A stretch of DNA of 64,000 nucleotides. Origin: Desulfatitalea alkaliphila. GTDB taxonomy: Bacteria; Desulfobacterota; Desulfobacteria; Desulfobacterales; Desulfosarcinaceae. The position numbers were made by a program, and so were the translations under genes. Positions within the stretch are counted from its first letter, which is position 1, and each line of letters starts with the position of its first letter. The notes beneath the pieces are model-generated. The model saw only the letters and a list, made by a program, of their open reading frames with translations, searched no databases and was not told the DNA's origin. This document shows positions 16,719-26,200 of this stretch, in pieces. The stretch covers positions 1 through 64,000 of the forward strand of contig NZ_JALJRB010000012.1 of the NCBI RefSeq assembly GCF_022968795.1. The letters are read 5' to 3'.

Positions 16719-17522
16719 TTAGAAATCCATCAGCATCCAGGTGTCGTCGTGTTTCATCCAGCGCACATAGAAGGTGAATCCGTCGATCTCAAGCGCATAC
16801 TCCGCCGTTCTTTGCGTTGAATCGGCCGCGGGCTCCGCCGGAGGGCTGAGAAAACCCATCCGGGCGCGATCCAGCAGCACACCGAATGCCGGCATGGCAT
16901 CGGGGTTGTGGCTGAACAGTGCCTGGTACACATCCCTTTGGTCTTCTTGGATGAACGCCACGGCGCTATGGATATCCTTGTTGCGGGCAGCCTGCTGAAA
17001 TCCGGCAAGCCGTCTTGAGATGGCTTGCGTTTCAGCTGCGAGATCCGGGGCCCTTTGCCAGTCCCAGTCGTCGATCCCAAGCAAATCCTCATCGGGTATG
17101 CGGGCGCTGACGATGACAGGTCTGGATCTGTGAATTTGACCGGACGGTGTTTCTGCTTCCACCTGAACCCAGTATCTGTGGCCACCGGTGAGTCCACTGA
17201 CGGTCACTGGAGATACGTGATCGTTTTCAACCATGGCGCTCCTGTCGGAAAAACAATCCTGGGAACGACCGATCAGCGAACCGGACTCGGGATGCTCCTC
17301 GGTCAGGCAAACGTTGAAAACGGCTCCTGGAAAACGATCCTCGTTCCAGTGCAGTTCCGCACCGAATTCCAATGACGTCGCCTCGAGAACAAGGAGAGAC
17401 CGTTCATACACCGGCACCGGCGATGGTTCCGTTCCGCCGGATCCGCCGTCTCCGCCACCTCCACCGCATCCGATCAACGCAAACCAGAAAGCAGCAACTA
17501 CAATCCACGATTTGAGCTTCAT
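16719..17522 (-). CDS. Lipoprotein with fibronectin-like region
   Basis: 267 residues from the ATG at 17522, which is preceded by AAGGAGAG. The signal peptide ends in a lipobox ALIGC followed by a Gly-rich tether (GGGGGDGGSGG), so the protein is lipid-anchored to a membrane. Residues ~45-140 have fibronectin type III-like strands (LHWNEDRFPGAVFNVCL, HRYWVQVEAETPSG). The C-terminal ~100 residues form a separate domain resembling NTF2-like or SnoaL-like folds (FYVRWMKHDDTWMLMDF), though this is a weak impression. It is followed immediately by the secreted phospholipase-like gene. No function is assigned. Confidence 0.75.
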   Translation of the reverse strand: MKLKSWIVVAAFWFALIGCGGGGGDGGSGGTEPSPVPVYERSLLVLEATSLEFGAELHWNEDRFPGAVFNVCLTEEHPESGSLIGRSQDCFSDRSAMVENDHVSPVTVSGLTGGHRYWVQVEAETPSGQIHRSRPVIVSARIPDEDLLGIDDWDWQRAPDLAAETQAISRRLAGFQQAARNKDIHSAVAFIQEDQRDVYQALFSHNPDAMPAFGVLLDRARMGFLSPPAEPAADSTQRTAEYALEIDGFTFYVRWMKHDDTWMLMDF

Positions 17523-17567
17523 AAATCTCTCCTTATACAAGCGTCTAAGCGCATACCGTGCCGTCAC

Positions 17568-18215
17568 GGAATTATGCGCATTGGTTTGCCGGAGGTCTTA
17601 TAGAACAAGAATGAACCGCCTTCAACTCTCGCTCCTGCTTACTCGCAGTCTCTTCCAATCATGAATTTTTCGGAAACCGGTTTGATTGAATCCGATTAGC
17701 ATTAGCAGGATTCAACTATACGAATCATTAACGCGATTATTATCGGCACAAGGGAGGAATTTCTTGAGCTTTAATTTGACTACCGAGGAAATCACCGCTA
17801 CCGAAGCAACCAAAGCGCAACCAATCCATCGAATTAGAATATTACACCAAGGGATATAAAGGAAATTCCGGTTCGTCTTCTTGAGGTGCGATTCCGTATT
17901 GCCCCTCTCAGTACTCCTGATTTACCGTTTGGTGTGTTTTATGCTCTCGTTTTCAACCGAATGCAGCCGTCGGTTGATTTGGACAGCAGCGCGCCGTCGG
18001 ACGCTTCCATGATCGGCTCGTCGGTGGGCAGGGTTTTAGAAAGACGGTGGATTTGTCGGCGCGCTCGGAATTTTCAGCAGAAGACGGATTGGGTCGCTTT
18101 GGAGTCTGATGAACAGAAACTGAATATCTGAAGAACGTCCCTAAACTCCCTCCCTAAACTCCCTAAACTCCTTAACCGTGCTCTTCTAAATGCATGAAGG
18201 GGATGGTGTCAAGGA
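17568..18215. other. Non-coding stretch of about 650 bp with short tandem repeat
   Basis: No convincing gene. A 31-residue TTG frame at 17764-17859 has a good AGGGAGG upstream but no recognisable product. At 18138-18172 there is a tandem CCCTAAACTC-type repeat of about four imperfect units, close to the 3' end of the minus-strand gene at 18216. Confidence 0.5.
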
Positions 18216-20015
18216 TTAATGTGCCGGTTCGGGTACGGGCACGGCCACGGGTGTGATGCGTTCGATCTCATCGCGCAGCTTTTGCAGTTCCTGAAGGAAT
18301 TTTTCCTGTTTCTCCTTGAAGAAGCGGCACGCCAGGTCCTGGTAGTAGTCGGTGCCTTCCAGAAGGCTCTTTTTGAAAGATTCGAAGTAGCTCCAGGGCC
18401 GGTTGGAGATCTGATGGGTGAAACGCTTGATTTCCACGCACAGGTACTCTTTGTTGAGGCGCATCTCTTCCAGGAACATGTGGGAGCGCTCATGGTTGAC
18501 CATGACGCACAGGCGACCGTAGATGTGATTGACCATCTCATCCAGGGAGAAGGTGCGGCGGAAATTGCGGATGTTGGGGCCGCAGCAGACCGCCGGCGCC
18601 ACCGCCTTGTGCCCGTTCCGGCTCAAGCTGACGCTGCCGCCCAGGTCGTGACAGATGCATGCCTTGGCCAGCACCGCTTCACGCACCATGGCCTGCGCCG
18701 CCTCGGAGAGTTCCTCCTCGGGCAAGTGGGACAGCTTGAGGGCCACGTATTCGCGGGAGGCGGTGCAAATGGGTTTATCCGTAAACTCGCTGTTGATGCG
18801 CGCATACCCTTTGGGGCAGTCACTGCCGGGTCGGCCGGTGGCGATCCGGCGCTGCCGCTGCCGTTCGCTGGCCGAGGTGCGCAGATTCCAGAACGGAACC
18901 CCCAGAGGAGACGCGTCGCTGAGGTAGATATCTTCCTTGTTCGCATTGCAGAGCCGCTCCAGGTGAACGGAATCCACATTGGTCACTTCGGGCACCACCA
19001 TGAAGGGGGTGCCCCAACCCGTGCCGTCCACCTGGTAGTATTGCAGAAGCATGTTGTTTTCCTCGGCCGTACCGATGCCGCCCTGGACGGTGACGCGGAT
19101 CGGAGGCGGCTCGGTCGGGGCATGCCGCCCCATGCCCGCCAACGCCTTTGCGTAGATCCGGAAGAGACATTCCGTCAGCTCTTGGCGATTCTGTTTGAAC
19201 AGCTCCAGTACGGGTCCCATCAGGTTGCAGTCGGCCGCGAAGGCGTGCCCGCCGCAGTTGAGGCCCGACTCGATGCGAAACTCGGAGATCCACAAGCCCC
19301 GCTTGGCCAGGAATTTCCCCTGGACCAGCGCCGAGCGGTAGTCACTGACCTTCAGAATGATGCTTTTGACGGGGCCGGCGGTGTCGCAGGGGAAAAAATC
19401 GTCAAAGCAGGCGGCGTAGGTGTAAAGGCGCTGGTTGATGCCGGCGGAGAAGACCATGGCGGATCGCAGCGTGCTTTTGGCGAAGCCGCGCAGGGCGGCC
19501 ATTGCATCAGCGAATTCGGCGGGCAGCTTGGCGCCGTTGCGATAGCGGTCCATGTCCAGCTTGGTCATGATGTTCACATCGATGCGGCCGGGTACGATAT
19601 GACGGCGCAGCTCGGCCTGCAGGCTCTGAAGCTCGCGGGTGTCGGTCACGGTTTGCATTTGCAGGTATGCGTCGCGCAACGGCGAAGGGGGCAACAGCTC
19701 AAAGTAGCGGCAGATGTCACTGCCCGCATCGAAGGGCGCCTGCCGCAGTTGCCGCACCTGGCGAGCCACCAGCTCATCGACCAGGTCCAGGTAGGCCGTG
19801 ATGCGCCGGGCCCTCGCGTCGGGTGCGGAAGCCTTTATGGCAGTGAACGGCAATTGGTGCTGTCGGCTATGATATTTGCGCGCCTGCTCGATGATCACAT
19901 CATCCACCAAAGAGATGACCGAAGTGATGCCGTACCGGGCGACGCGCAACGGCGTGTCCAGCGTGAACCCGGTGCCCATGACCGGGATGTGAAAGGAGTG
20001 GGGGCTGGAAAGCAT
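18216..20015 (-). CDS. Large conserved protein divergent from the PUFA-synthase gene; possible PfaD-like enoyl reductase
   Basis: About 599 residues from ATG 20015 (GAGA upstream). The N-terminus HIPVMGTGFTLDTPLRVA resembles the phosphate-binding first strand of nitronate-monooxygenase/PfaD TIM barrels, and VQGGIGTAEENNMLLQYY near residue 335 resembles their GGIGTP block, followed by YLSDASPLGVPFWNL. A Cys-rich stretch ACICHDLGG...AVCCGPNIRN lies near residue 515 and the C-terminus is helical and charged. Pfa-type systems need an FMN enoyl reductase (PfaD), which the neighbouring megasynthase lacks, and this gene is divergently placed 230 bp away. I infer, without certainty, that it fills that role. 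It could instead be an unrelated conserved protein of the same locus. Confidence 0.7.
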   Translation of the reverse strand: MLSSPHSFHIPVMGTGFTLDTPLRVARYGITSVISLVDDVIIEQARKYHSRQHQLPFTAIKASAPDARARRITAYLDLVDELVARQVRQLRQAPFDAGSDICRYFELLPPSPLRDAYLQMQTVTDTRELQSLQAELRRHIVPGRIDVNIMTKLDMDRYRNGAKLPAEFADAMAALRGFAKSTLRSAMVFSAGINQRLYTYAACFDDFFPCDTAGPVKSIILKVSDYRSALVQGKFLAKRGLWISEFRIESGLNCGGHAFAADCNLMGPVLELFKQNRQELTECLFRIYAKALAGMGRHAPTEPPPIRVTVQGGIGTAEENNMLLQYYQVDGTGWGTPFMVVPEVTNVDSVHLERLCNANKEDIYLSDASPLGVPFWNLRTSASERQRQRRIATGRPGSDCPKGYARINSEFTDKPICTASREYVALKLSHLPEEELSEAAQAMVREAVLAKACICHDLGGSVSLSRNGHKAVAPAVCCGPNIRNFRRTFSLDEMVNHIYGRLCVMVNHERSHMFLEEMRLNKEYLCVEIKRFTHQISNRPWSYFESFKKSLLEGTDYYQDLACRFFKEKQEKFLQELQKLRDEIERITPVAVPVPEPAH

Positions 20016-20248
20016 TTTTCTGTCTCTTAGCCGATGTTCAAAAGAGTTGAGGCGGGTGCGCCGCGTGCAAGGCAGACAAAGGTAAAGCCCACCCACCATA
20101 TCCCGCAATGGCTTTGGTTACAAGGAATAGATGGGCAGGAGTTTATGGTTTCGATACCGATTTAAATCCAAACTCGAGTTGCATTAAAGGTCTAAGTCGG
20201 ATATATGGTCTATTTTTAATCAAATCAATGCAGTAAGTGGGTTTTTGT

Positions 20249-23200
20249 ATGGAAAACAAACCGTTTGTGGCCGTGGTGGGAATGTCCGGGGTTTTTCCGG
20301 GTGCGATGGGTGTCGGGCCGTTTTGGGATAACATTAGCGGTAAAGTGGATGCCGTGGCAGAGGTGCCGGCGGCGCGTTGGGGCACGCTGGTGGATTGGGT
20401 CTACAGCGACAAGCCGGCGCCGGACCGCACCTATTCCCGCCGGGCCTGCCTGGTGAATACATTTGAATGGGACGGCGGCGGTACGGCGCTGGATCCCGCT
20501 TTTTTACAGCGCCTGGAGCCATGGTTCCAGTGGGTGGTTTACGGGGCGCGCGAGGCGCTGGCCGATTGCCGCACGGAAGGCTTGGACCTGGCGCGGGCGG
20601 GGGTGATCCTGGCCGCCATCGCGTTGCCCACCGCTGCATCTTCCCTGCTTTCGCGCCAAATCCTTTCCGAACCGCTGTTTGCCGGCATCGGCCGCGCTGC
20701 CGCAGACGCTGCTGTACCGTCGGCCGAAACCCGGTTCGCCGCCCGGGTGGTCGCGCGACCGGCGGCCCTGGTGGCCCGGGCGCTGGGGCTGGGTGGCGAG
20801 GTGTACACCCTGGATGCGGCCTGCGCTTCCTCCCTTTACGCGGTGCAGTTGGCCTGCACGGCCTTGCAGGCGGGGCGGGCCGACCTGATGATCGCCGGCG
20901 GGGTCTCCGGAGCGGACAATCTTTACACCCAGATCGGCTTCAGCCAGTTGCGCGCCCTCTCCCCTTCGGGCCGCTGCGCGCCCTTCGACAAGACGGCGGA
21001 TGGTCTGGTGGTGGGTGAAGGGGCCGGTGTGGTGGTGCTCAAACGCTTGGACGACGCGGTGCGGGACGGGGATCCCGTTTACGGTGTGATCCGGGGCATC
21101 GGCCTGTCCAACGATATGCGGGGCAATTTGCTGGCGCCGGAATCGGACGGCCAGTTGCGGGCCATGCGGGCGGCCTATGCCGCTGCGGGCTGGCGGCCCT
21201 GGGATGTGGATTACATCGAATGCCACGGGGCCGGCACACCGGTGGGCGACGCCACGGAGCTGCGCAGCCTGCGCGCCTTGTGGGCCGATGCCCCGGCCGC
21301 GGCGGGTCCCTGCGCCCTGGGAGCGGTCAAGTCGATGATCGGCCACCTGCTTACCGGCGCCGGGGCGGCGGGCATGATCAAGGTCCTGCTGGGATTGCAC
21401 CACCGCACCCTGCCACCTTCTCTGAAGTTTACGGCGCCGGCGGCGGACAGTCCGCTGCGCGACGGACCCTTCCGGGTGCAGACCGAGCCGGTGCCCTGGC
21501 CGGAACGGGATGACCGGCCGCCGCGGGCGGCGGTGAGCGCTTTCGGTTTCGGGGGCATCAACGCCCATCTGTTGCTGGAGGGCTGGCCCGCGGTGGCGGC
21601 GGACAAGCAGTCTGCGGCGGTGGCCGTGCAGCCGGTCCCGCCGGATGAATCGCCCCGGATGGCCGTCGACGATGAAACCACAGCCGTGGCCATCGTGGGC
21701 ATGGATCTGCACCTGGGCCGTTTGGATGGCCTGACCGCTTTTGAACAGGCGGTGTTCGGCGGCCGCACGGCCATGATCCCGCCGCCCGAAGGCCGTTGGA
21801 AGGCGTCTGAAGCCGTTGACCGCCGGCTGGGCAAACCGTTGGCCGCTGCGGGCTTTGTGCAGGAGGTGGCGGTGAAAATGGGCGCCTTCCGCATACCGCC
21901 CGGGGAAATTCCCGACATCCTGCCCCAGCAGTTGCTGATGCTGCAGACGGCGGCCGGCGCCTTGCAGGATGCGGGCTTGCCCCTGCACCAGCACCGGGAA
22001 TCCATGGGCGCGGTGATCGGCATCGCCTTCGACCAGGAAGCGGGGAATTTTCATTTGCGCTGGGTGCTGCCGGAGCTTCTGCAGCGGTTGCAGGACGGTG
22101 AAGGCGGCACGGAAAACGGCGCAGGCATCATCGGTCGACATGACGATCCGGCCCATGCCGACTGGTGGGCGGCCGCCCGGGAAGGGTGCGGGCCGCCCTT
22201 GACCGCCACGCGGACCTTGGGCGCCCTGGGCGGCATCGTGGCCAGCCGCATCGCCCGGGAGTTTCGTTTCGGCGCGCCCTCCTTCGTGGTGTCGGCCGAA
22301 GCGGCATCGGGATTGCGGGCGGTGGCCATCGCCGCCGATATGCTCCGTTCGGGCCGCGCGGACGCCATGTTGGTGGGGGCGGTGGATCTGACCTGTGACG
22401 AACGGAACCTGGCCACGCTTTACGATCGCACCACCCTGAGCACGACGGGGCGGGTGCGACCCTTCGACGCGGCGGCGGACGGTGGGTTGCCCGGCGAGGG
22501 CGCTGTGGCCCTGGTGCTCAAACGGTTGTCCGATGCCAGGGCGGACGGCGACCGCATCTATGCGTTAATCCGGGGCGTGGACGGTGCCCACGGCGGCAAT
22601 GGCGATGCCACCCATCCCACCGTGTCCACCTACGCCCGTTCCCTCCAGGCGGCCCATCGGGCGGCGCAGGTGCCGGTCGAAGCCGTCGGGCTGGTGGAAA
22701 CCCACGGCAGCGGGATTCCGGCCGAGGATGCCATCGAGGCCGAAGCCCTGCAACAAATGTTCAAATCCGGCGACCGTCCGCCGGAGCGGCGGGTGGCGGT
22801 CGGGGCGCTCAAACCCCTGACGGGCCACACCGGTGTGGCCGCCGGGTTGGCCTCCCTGGCCAAGGCGGCCCTGTCCCTGCACCACCGCCTGCTGCCGCCC
22901 CTGCCCCACTTTTTCGGACCCCGCCACGAGGGGTGGTCCGCCGATCATTTCCATTTTCCCCGTTCGGCCGCATACTGGGCCGCCGACCGCGACGACGGGC
23001 CGCGCACCGCCTGTGTGGGCGCCATGACGGCGGACGGCGGCTGCATGCACGCCATTTTGCAGCAGGCCGACGATGGGCAACCGGCGCGGACCCAAGCTAT
23101 CCCGCCGGCGTCAGCACCCAGCCGTCCCATGGGCCCCCTGCCCTACGGGCTCTTCCTGCTCCACGGCGCGGAGACCGATGATCTGGCGGCCCGCCTGGAT

Positions 23201-26200
23201 CAACTGGAAGCCATGGTGAACAAGGATACCGCCGTCCCCGCAGACAGCGCGATGGAGCGGCTTGCCCACCAGTGGTTCAGGCGCGATCCCGAACCGCACC
23301 GAGGCGGTCGTCATATGGCCCTCCTGGCACACAGCCCCCAAGAGCTGCGACAGCACATCGCCACGGCACGTCGCCTTCTGCAAAACAATGAAGAACGCTT
23401 GATGGGCGGCCGGGGCGGCGTGTGCTACCTACCCCGCTTCCAGGCGCAAGGCGACGGGGCCGGCGAAGTGGCTTTCGTCTTTCCGGGGTCGGGCAACCAC
23501 TATGTGGGCATGGGGCGTCACCTGGGGACCCACTGGCCTGAAGTGTTGCGACAGATGGAGCATCGCACGGAGCAGCTGCGTTCCCAGATGCTGCCCCACC
23601 TCTTTGACCCCTGGCGCATCGAATGGGGACCGGGGTGGCAGTCCGAGGCCTACGAAGCCCTGGTGGCCGATCCGTTACACACCATTTTCGGCCAGGTGGT
23701 GTTCGGCGGTCAGATGGCCCGCCTGCTGCGCCGGTTCAACCTGCGGCCCGATGCGGTCATCGGCTACAGCCTGGGCGAGTCGGCCGGCCTCTTCGCCCTG
23801 GACGCCTGGCCGGACCACGGCCGCATGCTGGCCCGCCTGGCGGATTCCGACCTGTTCCGCACCCAGCTGTGCGGCCCCTGCGAAGCGCTGCGCCGGGCCT
23901 GGCGACTGCCGGCCGAACGGCCGATCCAATGGCGGGTGGCGGTGGTCAATCGCCCCGCCGCGCAAGTGGACGCCGCCCTGGCCCATACGCCCCATGTGCG
24001 ACGCTTGATCGTCAACACACCCGGAGAATGCGTCATCGGCGGTCTGGAAGAGGAAGTTGCCGCCGTGGTGGCGCGGCTCAAATGTGAAGCCCTTTACCTG
24101 GACGGCGTGGTCACGGTGCACTGCGACGCGGCGCAACCGGTTGCCGAGGCCTACGCGGCGCTGCACCGCTTCCCGACCACGCCGGTGGCAGGGGTGCGGT
24201 TCTACAGCGGCGCGGCCGGGGCCGCCTACCCGGTCTCGGAGGAAGCGTGCGCCGCATCCATCCTGCGCCAGGCGCTGGAAGGCTTCGATTTTCCGCAAAC
24301 CATCCGCCAGGCCTACGCGGACGGCGTACGGCTGTTCGTGGAGGTGGGTCCTCAAGGCTCCTGCACCCGCATGATCCGCCAAATTCTGGAGGACAAACCC
24401 CACCTGGCGGTGGCGGCCAATGCACGGGGCGAGGACGAGTGCCTGCCTCTGCTCAAATGCCTGGGCACCCTGGCCGCCGCGGGACAGCCGGTGGACCTGG
24501 CGCCGCTCTTTGGTTACGCGGAAACCTTCTTCGGTCGGCCTGGTCCGTCGGGCGGACAGGTGATCCGGGTGCCGGTGGGCGGACAAGCCCCCGTGCTGCC
24601 GCCCCTGCCTTCGGCGGCCCGAGAATCAACGACGGCGGCCGATGCAGCCGCTGAACCGGCGAGGACCGCAACTGCCGGGGCTGATGCCGTGTCCGCATCC
24701 GGGCCGCAGGCCGAGCGACCCGCGCCACCACGGCAAACGCCCGAACCACACCCGCAATCCGTGCCGGAATATCCCCATCGTGAAGGGCCGCCGCCCACCC
24801 CGCCCTACGGCCGCGCGGACGACCCCGACGTTGCGCAGGATGCCGAAGCCCGGGCGCTGCAGGCCATGATCGACGAACTCAGCGACAATGCGGCCGCCAC
24901 GGCGCGGGCCCACGAGCAGTTTCTGGACCTGACCCGGGACATGACCCGCCAGATGAGTGAAGCGTTCCAGATGCAACACCAGTTGCTGGAGATGATGGCC
25001 GACATGGGATTGGGCCCCCAACCGCCGCGGTTGGACCCCGGGGGGCCACCGCCGCCTGCCGACCTGCCCGATCCCTATGTCACCGCGTCGCAGACGGCTG
25101 CGGCACCTTCGCCCGGCACGCCGGCCGGCCCGGCAGTTGCGCCGCAGGCGCCCGCCTTCACCCGCGAACAGTGCATGGCCTTCGCCGTGGGCGCGGTGGG
25201 AGAGGTGCTGGGCCCCGATTTCGCCGTCATCGACACTTACAAAGCCCGTGTGCGGCTGCCGGACGAACCGCTGATGCTGGTGGACCGCATCCTGCGGGTG
25301 GAAGGCGAAAAACGCAGCCTGGGCAGCGGCCGGGTGGTCACCGAGCACGATGTGCGCCCCGGCGCCTGGTACCTGGACGGCGACCGCGCGCCGGTGTGCA
25401 TCTCGGTGGAGGCGGGCCAGGCGGACCTGTTCCTGTGCAGCTACCTGGGCATCGATCACCAGGTCAAAGGCGAACGCACCTACCGCCTGCTGGACGCCAC
25501 CATCCGCTTTCATCGCGGCCTGCCCCGGCCGGGGGAAACCATCCGCTACGACATCCAGATCGACAAATTCGTGCGCCAGGGGGAAACCTATCTATTCTTC
25601 TTCCGTTACGAGGGACGCATCGGGGATCGCCCGTTGATCACCATGACCGACGGTTGTGCCGGGTTCTTCACCGAGCAAGAGGTGATCCAATCGGGCGGCA
25701 TCCTGCTCTCCGCCGAGGATCGCGCGCCCGGGGCCCGGGTCGACGGCGCGCCGTTCACCCCCCTGGTGCCCCTGGCCGACACCACCTGCGACGATGATCA
25801 GGTGGAGGCCTTGCGCCGGGGCGATGCCGGCGCCTGCTTCGGTCCGGCTTTTGCCGGCGTCCGTCTGCCGCACGCCCTGCGCCTGCCCGGCGGGCGCATG
25901 CGCCTGATCCATCGCATCGTACAACTGCAACCCGGCGGCGGACGGTTCGGCAAGGGCTATGTCAAGGCCGAAGCCGACATCCACCCCGACGACTGGTTTC
26001 TCACCTGCCACTTCGTGGACGACCAGGTGATGCCCGGCACCTTGATGTACGAATGTTGCGCCCATGCCCTGCGGGTGCTGCTGCTGCGCCTGGGCTGGGT
26101 CACCGACCGCGCGGACACGGCCTACGAGCCGGTGCCCGGCCTGCCATGCCGCCTCAAGTGCCGCGGCCCGGTGACGCCCCGCACGCGCAAGGTGCACTAC

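Noticed and set aside
17764-17859. 31-residue TTG frame after AGGGAGG
   Set aside because: Good ribosome site but too short, with no homology or neighbour support.
18219-20030. Long plus-strand frame opposite the divergent 600-residue gene
   Set aside because: Translation is His/Gly/Ala-rich with no motifs, whereas the minus-strand frame has conserved blocks and a ribosome site.
20179-20207. TTGCAT-17-TATATG as a promoter for the megasynthase
   Set aside because: Only three of six and four of six positions match; too weak to list as a feature.
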